A DNA stretch of 13,790 bases from Oribacterium sp. UBA6992 (GTDB lineage Bacteria; Bacillota; Clostridia; Lachnospirales; Lachnospiraceae): assembly GCA_002449915.1 (NCBI GenBank), contig DJXY01000025.1, positions 6,758-20,547 of the forward strand. Direction: 5' to 3'. The notes beneath the pieces are model-generated. The model was given only the letters and a program-made list of their open reading frames with translations, did no database searches and was not told where the DNA came from. Shown here piece by piece: positions 7,547-12,707 of this stretch (position 1 is its first letter; each line of letters begins with the position of its first letter). The position numbers and the translations under genes are program-made.

Positions 7547-8106
7547 ATAAGGGTCAACAAACAACGACATCCGACTTGACTGAGACTGCGGAGACACCAT
7601 CTCCCGCTCGTGGGAAATGGAGCATCGCAGAAATCACGGAAAAGCTTATCGCAGAGCCTGACCAGACTCCGGAGGACATCGCGCATTTCCTTAAGGTACA
7701 TAGCTTTGCCAGACTGATTGCGGAGCTTGAGGGGCTGGATGCTGACACAAAGGAAATTTTGGAGGTCACCGCGATCCTGCATGATATTTCCTGTCCGCTC
7801 TGCCGCGAGAAATACGGTAATACCAACGGAGCGCGCCAGGAAGCAGAGAGCGCCCCACTCATCCGGGCATTTCTCACCGGTTCCGGATATCCCAAGGAGT
7901 TTATCGACAGGGTCGTATATCTTGTAACGCATCATCATACGTACAAGGATATCCACGGCATGGATTATCAGATCCTGGTAGAGGCGGATTTCCTTGTGAA
8001 TGCAGGCGAGTCCGCAAAATACCGTAAGCTCCTCCCGGAAATGAGAGAGCGGGTTTTCCGGACCGAAAGCGGCAGGAGACTGCTGGAGGAAATTTATCCG
8101 GAGTAA
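7543..8106 (+). CDS. HD-domain phosphohydrolase-like protein, 187 aa
   Basis: A metal-dependent phosphohydrolase of the HD superfamily. The metal ligands are visible: H53 (LKVHSFAR), H80-D81 (AILHDIS), a His cluster THHH at 129-132, and D149 in EADFLVNA. The arrangement resembles small HD proteins acting on nucleotides, though the substrate cannot be named. An unusual feature is a Cys pair in DISCPLC directly after the HD motif. The first 25 residues are Ser/Thr/Pro-rich and probably disordered. The ATG overlaps the stop of the preceding gene; AGGAAG lies just upstream. No hairpin with a T tract follows; the 142 bases to the next small gene are A+T-rich. Confidence 0.85.
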   Translation: MNKGQQTTTSDLTETAETPSPARGKWSIAEITEKLIAEPDQTPEDIAHFLKVHSFARLIAELEGLDADTKEILEVTAILHDISCPLCREKYGNTNGARQEAESAPLIRAFLTGSGYPKEFIDRVVYLVTHHHTYKDIHGMDYQILVEADFLVNAGESAKYRKLLPEMRERVFRTESGRRLLEEIYPE

Positions 8107-8195
8107 AACAGATATTTACGTTCCATGCATTTATAAACACATTTATAAGCACGTTTGTTCTTTTATGTACATTTTTTTGTAAGCTTCATGGTATA

Positions 8196-8239
8196 TCCTG
8201 TAACTATAAGGAAAACAAATTCCCAAAACCGTTACAGGA
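8196..8239 (+). promoter_or_regulatory. Inverted repeat overlapping a ribosome binding site
   Basis: A perfect 9-bp inverted repeat, TCCTGTAAC (8196-8204) and GTTACAGGA (8231-8239), with a 26-base loop. The right arm covers four bases of the AGGAGG (8236-8241) of the 34-codon gene. If the left arm is transcribed, the RNA could hide the ribosome site; if transcription starts later, the dyad could be a protein operator. No promoter is clear enough to decide. Confidence 0.4.
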
Positions 8240-8248
8240 GGTACCGAT

Positions 8249-8353
8249 ATGTATTATGAGAATTACAGCTTTGTTGCCATGGTAAACGGACAGAAAATGA
8301 GATTTGCAACAGAAGAGGAGTATCAGGAGTACATCTCCGACGATGAAACCTGA
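8249..8353 (+). CDS. Small protein, 34 aa
   Basis: A short frame beginning MYYENYSFVAMVNGQK and ending ATEEEYQEYISDDET. The start has a full AGGAGG (8236-8241) with 7-base spacing, as good as any gene here. The protein has a strand-like N-terminal half (YSFVAMVNGQKMRF) and an acidic helix (ATEEEYQEYISDD). It has no signal or membrane span. I do not recognise the family. It stands alone between the HD gene and the methyltransferase, both more than 75 bases away. A 9-bp inverted repeat overlaps the ribosome site. The evidence that it is translated is the site and the protein-like composition; function is unknown. Confidence 0.6.
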   Translation: MYYENYSFVAMVNGQKMRFATEEEYQEYISDDET

Positions 8354-8395
8354 GTTAATTGAGTGAACTGCACCGTCAAGCGGAAAGATAACGTG

Positions 8396-8414
8396 ACCGT
8401 AATTCTGTTATAAT
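8396..8414 (+). promoter_or_regulatory. Iteron fused to an extended -10 promoter element
   Basis: ACCGTAATTCTGTTAT (8396-8411) is an exact match to the Rep iteron and continues into AAT, so its end forms TGT-TATAAT (8406-8414), an extended -10. No -35 is seen. It would start transcription near 8421, only about 10 bases before the methyltransferase ATG. Confidence 0.6.
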
Positions 8415-8430
8415 TACCGTTTGACTCTGC

Positions 8431-9354
8431 ATGATTGTTTCAACTATGCCAAAGATTATACCAATCACCGATTATAGCCGGCCGGAGCTTGATGTATATG
8501 CCCGTCTCAGGGAGCCGGAGCTTCTGCATTATTATGAACCGGGTCCCGGACTGTTTATCGCTGAGAGTCCCAATGTAATTGACCGCGCCTTAACTGCAGG
8601 ATATAAACCAGTCTCGCTCCTTATGGAGCCAAAAGACATCGACGGTGCAGCAGCCGGTATCCTTGAGAAAGTCCGGAAGCTTGAAGCAGCCGGAGAGATC
8701 CCCTCCATTCCGGTATATACGGCACCGCTGGAGCTGCTTACCAAAATCACCGGATTTAAGCTGACGCGAGGTGTCCTTGCCGCAATGCAGCGGAGAACCT
8801 TGCCGGATCCGGAGCATCTCATAACGACCGTACTTAAGGATATTCCGAAGCAGCATTTTGTAAGGATCGCAATTCTTGAAAATGTCGTAAACCCCGCCAA
8901 TGTCGGAGCGATTTTCCGGTCTGCGGCAGCACTGGATATCGATGCGGTATTTCTGACTCCTGCCTGCAGTGATCCATTGTACCGGAGAGCCGCGAGAGTT
9001 TCCATGGGGACCGTATTTCAGGTGCCCTGGACCTTTACCGGAAGCTGCAGTGCACAGTGGCCGGATCCGGATTTTGGTCTGTTCCGTAAATTTGGATTTA
9101 AAACTGCCGCAATGGCACTTACAGACCAGTCTATAAGCATCGACCATCCGGATCTTCTGGCAGAGGAAAGACTCGCAATCCTGCTTGGAACAGAGGGAGA
9201 GGGATTGCTTCCGGAAACCATACGCCAATGTGACTATACCGTAAAAATCCCGATGTCCCATGGCGTGGATTCCCTCAATGTTGCTGCCGCAAGCGCCGTC
9301 GCATTCTGGCAACTCGCAGGATCCGTGAAACACCATACCCGAAGCTGCATTTAA
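8431..9354 (+). CDS. SpoU (TrmH)-family RNA 2'-O-methyltransferase, 307 aa
   Basis: An S-adenosylmethionine-dependent ribose methyltransferase acting on rRNA or tRNA, with a knotted SPOUT fold. The N-terminal 140 residues resemble the substrate-binding part of such enzymes. The three SpoU motifs are present: NVVNPANVGAIFRSAAALDI (151-170) with the Asn and Arg used in catalysis, LLGTEGEGL (251-259), and IPMSHGVDSLNVAAASAV (273-290). The target nucleotide cannot be told. No ribosome binding site precedes either the ATG at 8431 or the in-frame ATG at 8446, and an in-frame TGA at 8422 bars a longer start. With a -10 at 8409-8414 the mRNA would be nearly leaderless. A Rep-type iteron overlaps that promoter. 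Confidence 0.88.
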   Translation: MIVSTMPKIIPITDYSRPELDVYARLREPELLHYYEPGPGLFIAESPNVIDRALTAGYKPVSLLMEPKDIDGAAAGILEKVRKLEAAGEIPSIPVYTAPLELLTKITGFKLTRGVLAAMQRRTLPDPEHLITTVLKDIPKQHFVRIAILENVVNPANVGAIFRSAAALDIDAVFLTPACSDPLYRRAARVSMGTVFQVPWTFTGSCSAQWPDPDFGLFRKFGFKTAAMALTDQSISIDHPDLLAEERLAILLGTEGEGLLPETIRQCDYTVKIPMSHGVDSLNVAAASAVAFWQLAGSVKHHTRSCI

Positions 9355-9394
9355 TTGATTGAACAGCTTTAAACACATAGAAAGGGTTTTATTT

Positions 9395-9601
9395 ATGAAA
9401 TATCTTTTAATCGCCTTATATTTAATTGCAATTGCAGCATTAACCATCTACATTTTCCGTCATGCAGCAAGAAAAAACAGCCATGACAAAAATGACAATT
9501 CTTTCCATGGCTGTGCCGGCTGCGGAGCCTCGGCATTTTGCAGCGATCTAAAGAAATATGAAGCTGTTGCCGAGGGCGCATGCAAGGACCGGAAAAAGTA
9601 A
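9395..9601 (+). CDS. Small membrane protein with Cys-rich tail, 68 aa
   Basis: The start is the ATG at 9395, 7 bases after AGAAAGGG; an in-frame TTG at 9359 has no comparable site. One N-terminal membrane span (MKYLLIALYLIAIAALTIYI, 1-20) is followed by a basic stop-transfer region (RHAARKN) and a cytosolic tail with CAGC, then C at CxxCx5C spacing (GCAGCGASAFC) and one more Cys near the end. The layout resembles the small Cys-rich proteins found near FeoB iron transporters, but no feoAB is present and the Cys pattern differs, so metal binding is only a suggestion. It lies 40 bases after the methyltransferase and may be cotranscribed with it. Confidence 0.7.
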   Translation: MKYLLIALYLIAIAALTIYIFRHAARKNSHDKNDNSFHGCAGCGASAFCSDLKKYEAVAEGACKDRKK

Positions 9602-9694
9602 ATCCGCTGAAGTTTTAAAGCATTTCAGATTGAAATTAAGAATTTCATAATCCTTGATTTCGACTTTCTTCAATCATTTTGGAGAGCTACATGT

Positions 9695-9808
9695 TATAGT
9701 AAAGACACAATAAATGTACGATTATTGTAACTCCTTTTTTGAAGCATCCTTTAACTCATATCCCTTGGGACCCTGGTGCATTGATAGCGCCGGGGTCCAT
9801 TGTATTTT
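9695..9808 (+). ncRNA. Possible small RNA gene at the edge of the origin
   Basis: An extended -10 (TGT-TATAGT, hexamer 9695-9700) is followed by a 7-bp dyad, ACAATAA/TTATTGT (9707-9713, 9722-9728). About 40 bases later comes a strong hairpin, GGACCCTGGTGC (9768-9779) with GCGCCGGGGTCC (9787-9798), which pairs over 12 positions counting two G-U pairs, then ATTGTATTTT. This would give an RNA of about 100 bases with no protein frame. It is not antisense to rep. There is no good -35, and the T tract is interrupted, so this could also be the terminator of the upstream gene. Confidence 0.35.
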
Positions 9809-9827
9809 AAGCGCTAAGCCTTGGCTT

Positions 9828-9962
9828 ACCGTTTATCTGTTATATGTTCCGCTCTGATTTATATCATCGGTGATTGATACAAGCGATATCCGTCTATGGA
9901 CGACGATGCGAAAGATAACGTAATTACGGTAAGCTTTGTTACTCTTACCGTTTATTTGTTAT
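9828..9962. repeat. Left iteron group with an inverted pair
   Basis: Iterons at 9828-9843 (+), 9915-9930 (-) and 9947-9962 (+). The last two face each other so that ACGGTAAG (9926-9933) and CTTACCGT (9944-9951) form an 8-bp dyad with a 10-base loop. Confidence 0.75.
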
Positions 9963-9990
9963 CTTTAAGTGCATATAGCATCAGTACGGT

Positions 9991-10032
9991 TTAATTTTAT
10001 ATTAATTATTTATTAATTTTATGTAATTATAT
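9991..10032. other. A+T-rich segment 1, candidate unwinding element
   Basis: Forty-two bases with a single G and no C, rich in TTAATT-type repeats, lying between iterons at 9947 and 10045. Confidence 0.5.
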
Positions 10033-10223
10033 CATCATGACGGTACCGTAAATATGTTATCTATGCTGATTTCTCTTTTAAAGCCTGAAACATCTAACAA
10101 AAAGACGGTCAATGGAAAGAAAGCTTCATAACTTTACCGTAATTTTGTTATCTCAACTTTTTTCACAAACTTCTATTTAAAATTTCGTAAAATTTATACA
10201 TATCTATACCGTAAATCTGTTAG
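10029..10223. repeat. Middle iteron group, both orientations
   Basis: Iterons at 10045-10060 (+), 10094-10109 (-), 10136-10151 (+) and 10208-10223 (+), plus a degenerate reversed copy at 10029-10044 that abuts the 10045 copy to make GACGGTACCGT at the junction. Spacings are about 50-90 bases, unlike the tight array to the right. Confidence 0.7.
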
Positions 10224-10277
10224 ACCTTTGCATTTACGCTGCGTTTGCTTTGAATTGCGATTCCTTTAGAACCATAA

Positions 10278-10356
10278 ACCGTCTATTTGTTAGCTTCTGC
10301 CGTAAATCCGTTATCTTGTGCCGTTTTTATGTTAGATGCTGCCGTTTTTATGTTAT
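10278..10356 (+). repeat. Tandem iteron array, four copies at 21-bp period
   Basis: Direct copies at 10278, 10299, 10320 and 10341, each 16 bp with a 5-bp spacer. The cores are ACCGTCTATTTGTTAG, GCCGTAAATCCGTTAT, GCCGTTTTTATGTTAG and GCCGTTTTTATGTTAT. Twenty-one bases equals two helical turns, so bound initiators would line up on one DNA face. Confidence 0.85.
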
Positions 10357-10394
10357 CTTTGTTTCCAGAAACCGCGTAAAACCGTGCCTGGTCC

Positions 10395-10466
10395 TTTTAA
10401 GTATTTAAGTATATTAGTTAGAAATAAATATATATAAATAATAATAAAATAATAATTAAATATAAA
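10395..10466. other. A+T-rich segment 2, candidate unwinding element
   Basis: Seventy-two bases with only a few G and no C, including runs of ATAAATA/ATAATAATA, about 40 bases right of the 21-bp iteron array. This is the usual place for duplex opening in iteron origins. It ends abruptly at a short GC-rich patch (CGCGCACGCGAGC). Confidence 0.6.
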
Positions 10467-10555
10467 CGCGCACGCGAGCAGGTGAATTATAAGCAGATTA
10501 CGTCCATATCCGACAAGTAAAGTCATTTCCGTACAGAAACATACTGACGTAAGAT

Positions 10556-10618
10556 ATAACAGAAAAACGGTAAATACAGAGCTTGCCGGAGAAGTCAGAA
10601 TTATAACATAATTACGGT
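10556..10618 (-). repeat. Two iterons upstream of the rep promoter
   Basis: Minus-strand copies ACCGTTTTTCTGTTAT (10571-10556) and ACCGTAATTATGTTAT (10618-10603), both pointing away from rep. The nearer one ends 2 bases before the rep -35, the expected place for autorepression. It also continues into AATT, so the minus strand carries an extended -10 (TGT-TATAAT, hexamer 10605-10600) directed into the origin. Confidence 0.7.
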
Positions 10619-10620
10619 CA

Positions 10621-10649
10621 TTGTTTTTTTCTGATCCTGGTCGTATGAT
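10621..10649 (+). promoter_or_regulatory. rep promoter
   Basis: -35 TTGTTT (10621-10626), 17-base spacer, -10 TATGAT (10644-10649). Transcription would begin near 10656, just before the AGGAG ribosome site of rep. Confidence 0.65.
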
Positions 10650-10678
10650 AGAATCTCGTAAGGGACAGGAGTTACGTT

Positions 10679-11530
10679 ATGGCAGCTTATAAAACACAGA
10701 AGCAGAAGGTGGATGATCAGCGTACCTATCTGGTTGTCAAGGATAATGCGCTGATTCAGAAAGCAAAATATAATCTTACCGCCAATGAGCAGAAGCTTGT
10801 GAATTATGTGATCACAATGATAAAGCCGGGTGAGGAAGAGTTTAAGAAATATGAGATCCGGGCTTTGGATTTTGCGCGGCTTTGCGGCATTGATCCTAAA
10901 AATGTCTATCGTGACTTCCGTAATATGATCGATTCCATTGATGAGAAGGCATTCTGGGTCAACATTGATAATCGTGTGATTAAGCTCCGTTGGTTTAATG
11001 AGCCGGAATATAATGAACGGAAGGGTACTATAAGTCTGATTTTGGACAGCCGTATCAAAACATATCTTCTTGGAATACAGAACAATTTTACGGAATATGA
11101 GCTTTATAACATCCTGGCGATGACTTCTAAATACTCACCGAGGCTTTATGAGCTTGCGAAGTCCTATGCGTATCTTGGTAAGGTGGATATTTCGGTAGAT
11201 ACCTTAAGAACCAACCTGATGGCGGATGTCTATACTGCATTTGGCAATTTTAAGCAGCGGGTTCTCGCACCGGCGATCAAGGAAATCAATGAGTATACGG
11301 ATATTACAGTTTCCTACCAGTGCATTTCCGACAAGGGAGAGCTTGTTGAAGGGAAGCTGCAGGGTAAAAAAATCACCATGATCCGGCTTTACATTGAAAA
11401 TAAGGATACATTAGATCGATATGCTACCTATAATAAGACGGTCGGCAAAATCGAGAAGCGCAATATGCAGTTTAAGGGTCAGCTGTCGCTTAACTTTGAT
11501 GAGAGCGGCAAGCTGGTGGATATCGCGTAA
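10679..11530 (+). CDS. Rep_3-family replication initiator protein (RepB-like), 283 aa
   Basis: The initiator binds iterons and opens the origin of its replicon. The sequence has the two-winged-helix layout of Rep_3 proteins. The first domain is at about 18-140, starting VVKDNALIQKAKYNLTANEQ with the conserved N-A-x2-x-L-T-x-x-E-Q-K pattern. The second domain is at about 145-245, with MTSKYSPRLYELAKSYA (148-164) and the predicted recognition region FGNFKQRVLAPAIKEIN (188-204). A tail of about 40 residues follows. Length is normal for the family. AGGAG lies 7 bases before ATG. The gene follows the iteron array, has two iterons ahead of its promoter, and ends in a terminator at 11546-11585. Such genes mark plasmids, megaplasmids or chromids. 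Confidence 0.92.
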   Translation: MAAYKTQKQKVDDQRTYLVVKDNALIQKAKYNLTANEQKLVNYVITMIKPGEEEFKKYEIRALDFARLCGIDPKNVYRDFRNMIDSIDEKAFWVNIDNRVIKLRWFNEPEYNERKGTISLILDSRIKTYLLGIQNNFTEYELYNILAMTSKYSPRLYELAKSYAYLGKVDISVDTLRTNLMADVYTAFGNFKQRVLAPAIKEINEYTDITVSYQCISDKGELVEGKLQGKKITMIRLYIENKDTLDRYATYNKTVGKIEKRNMQFKGQLSLNFDESGKLVDIA

Positions 11531-11545
11531 GTTAAATCATAAGGT

Positions 11546-11585
11546 AAATACAGCAGTGCAGCATTTGTACTGCCGTATTTTTGTT
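11546..11585 (+). terminator. rep terminator
   Basis: Stem AAATACAGCAGT (11546-11557) and ACTGCCGTATTT (11569-11580) pairs at 11 of 12 positions, with an 11-base loop and a following TTTTT-type tract. Its right arm is also the left half of an iteron (11572-11587). Confidence 0.75.
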
Positions 11586-11590
11586 ATAAT
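11572..11590 (+). promoter_or_regulatory. Iteron fused to an extended -10, upstream of rpoA
   Basis: GCCGTATTTTTGTTAT (11572-11587) matches the iteron and continues into AATT, creating TGT-TATAAT (11582-11590). The same composite is found before the methyltransferase gene. It overlaps the rep terminator, so binding by the initiator could affect both termination of rep and initiation toward rpoA. Confidence 0.6.
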
Positions 11591-11601
11591 TAAAAAAAAG
11601 C

Positions 11602-11630
11602 TTGTTAAAATGAGCAAAGGAACCTATAAT
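11602..11630 (+). promoter_or_regulatory. Main rpoA promoter
   Basis: -35 TTGTTA (11602-11607), 17-base spacer, -10 TATAAT (11625-11630), giving a leader of about 35 bases before the rpoA ATG at 11673. It lies 15 bases downstream of the iteron at 11572-11587. Confidence 0.7.
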
Positions 11631-11672
11631 AATATAGCTCAATTACCAATTGGATTATAATGAGGTGAAATA

Positions 11673-12632
11673 ATGGAAATAACTAAACCAGAACTGGAAG
11701 TTGTAGAAATTTCTGATGATGATAAATACGGACGTTTTGAGTATGGTCCTCTTGGCAAGGGAGAGGGTACGGTGATCGGCAACGCATTACGTCGGATTCT
11801 TTTATCCTCATTACCGGGCGCTGCGGTCAGTGATGTAAAGATTGACGGAGTATTTCATGAGTTCTCCTCCATTTCCGGAGTTAAAGAGGACGTTGCGGAT
11901 ATTATCCTTAATTTAAAAAAGCTTGCCATTAAAAACAACTCCAGCAGTGATGATCCTGTGACTGCATATGTAGATTTTGCAGGAGAGGGTGTTGTTAAGG
12001 CATCAGATATAAAAGTAAGCTCCGAGATTGAGATTGTAAATCAGGATCAGACAATTGCAACTCTTTCCGGAAAGGATACCAGACTCTATATGGAGATTAC
12101 CATTACCAAGGGCAGAGGCTACGATGGTGCCAACACCCGTGATAGAAGCGATCTCCCGATTGGCGTGATTGCTGTGGATTCTATTTATTCGCCGATTGAA
12201 AGAGTTAACATCAATACGGTTCCGGATCCGACTCCGGAGGATGCGGATGCTGAGAAGCTGATTCTGGATGTATATACCAATGGAACAATGGCACCGGATG
12301 AGGCAGTATCTCTGGCTGCCCGTATTATGGACAGTCATCTGCAGATCTTCTTTAATATGGAGTCTGAGGTTTCCACTCCGGCAGCCACGGAGAGTGGCGA
12401 GACAGTAGAGCCGGGAAATCAGGACATTGACATGAGCATCGATGAGATGGAATTAAGCGTTCGTTCTTATAATTGTCTGAAGCGTGCCGGCATTAATACG
12501 GTAGGTGAGCTCTGCAGTAAGTCTGTGGAGGATCTCATGAAGGTTCGTAATATGGGTCGGAAGTCTCTGGACGAGATTCTTAAGAAGCTGGAAAGCATGG
12601 GCTTGAGTCTGCAGCAGAAGTCTGCCGATTAA
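11673..12632 (+). CDS. rpoA: RNA polymerase alpha subunit, 319 aa
   Basis: Alpha dimerises to nucleate RNA polymerase and contacts promoter DNA and activators. Both domains are complete. The N-terminal domain (about 1-230) has the assembly motif GNALRRILLSSLPGA (36-50) and DLPIGVIAVDSIYSPIERVN (160-179). A linker at about 231-252 is followed by the C-terminal domain, with VRSYNCLKRAG (263-273; R264 corresponds to the DNA-binding R265 of E. coli) and NMGRKSLDEI (293-302). Nothing suggests decay. GAGGTG lies 5 bases before ATG. The context is unusual: rpoA normally lies between rpsD and rplQ in the ribosomal-protein cluster, but here it follows a plasmid-type rep and has its own promoter and terminator. 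It is either a relocated sole copy or a second alpha paralogue; the window cannot decide. Confidence 0.95.
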   Translation: MEITKPELEVVEISDDDKYGRFEYGPLGKGEGTVIGNALRRILLSSLPGAAVSDVKIDGVFHEFSSISGVKEDVADIILNLKKLAIKNNSSSDDPVTAYVDFAGEGVVKASDIKVSSEIEIVNQDQTIATLSGKDTRLYMEITITKGRGYDGANTRDRSDLPIGVIAVDSIYSPIERVNINTVPDPTPEDADAEKLILDVYTNGTMAPDEAVSLAARIMDSHLQIFFNMESEVSTPAATESGETVEPGNQDIDMSIDEMELSVRSYNCLKRAGINTVGELCSKSVEDLMKVRNMGRKSLDEILKKLESMGLSLQQKSAD

Positions 12633-12653
12633 TCCGTGCAAAGGAAATGAAAA

Positions 12654-12685
12654 GCCTGTTCCGAAATTTCGGAGCAGGTTTTTTT
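12654..12685 (+). terminator. rpoA terminator
   Basis: Stem GCCTGTTCCGA / TCGGAGCAGGT (G-U pairs included) with an AATT loop, followed by seven T (12679-12685). A strong Rho-independent terminator 21 bases after the rpoA stop. Confidence 0.88.
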
Positions 12686-12707
12686 GTAATTTACCAGGAG
12701 GGAAGTC

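Larger units (their letters stand above)
9602..10678. other. Replication origin region (iterons, A+T-rich segments)
   Basis: About 1.08 kb without a protein gene. The 16-bp motif RCCGTNNNNNYGTTAK occurs forward at 9828, 9947, 10045, 10136, 10208, 10278, 10299, 10320 and 10341, and reversed at 9915, 10094, 10556 and 10603 (start positions); a degenerate reversed copy is at 10029. The last four forward origin copies are spaced exactly 21 bp apart. Two stretches are nearly pure A+T (9991-10032 and 10395-10466) and could be the unwinding elements. DnaA boxes are weak: TTTTTCACA at 10159-10167 fits TTWTNCACA, and TTATACATA at 10194-10202 has one mismatch. The layout is that of iteron replicons controlled by a Rep_3 initiator, whose gene follows. 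No partition genes are in view. Confidence 0.85.

Noticed and set aside
8590..9447. Long minus-strand open frame (285 codons) opposite the RNA methyltransferase
   Set aside because: The plus strand carries all three SpoU motifs; the antisense frame is Cys- and Arg-rich with no family features.
10159..10202. DnaA boxes in the origin
   Set aside because: One relaxed match (TTTTTCACA) and one with a mismatch (TTATACATA) are what chance would give in such A+T-rich DNA; noted in the origin entry but not called as sites.
9828..10356. Repeat cluster as a CRISPR array
   Set aside because: Repeats are 16 bp, degenerate, in both orientations and irregularly spaced except for a 5-bp spacer core; no cas genes are present. 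Iterons explain them.
11421..11660. Open frame overlapping the end of rep and the rpoA leader
   Set aside because: It is out of frame with rep, crosses the rep terminator and has no start signal.
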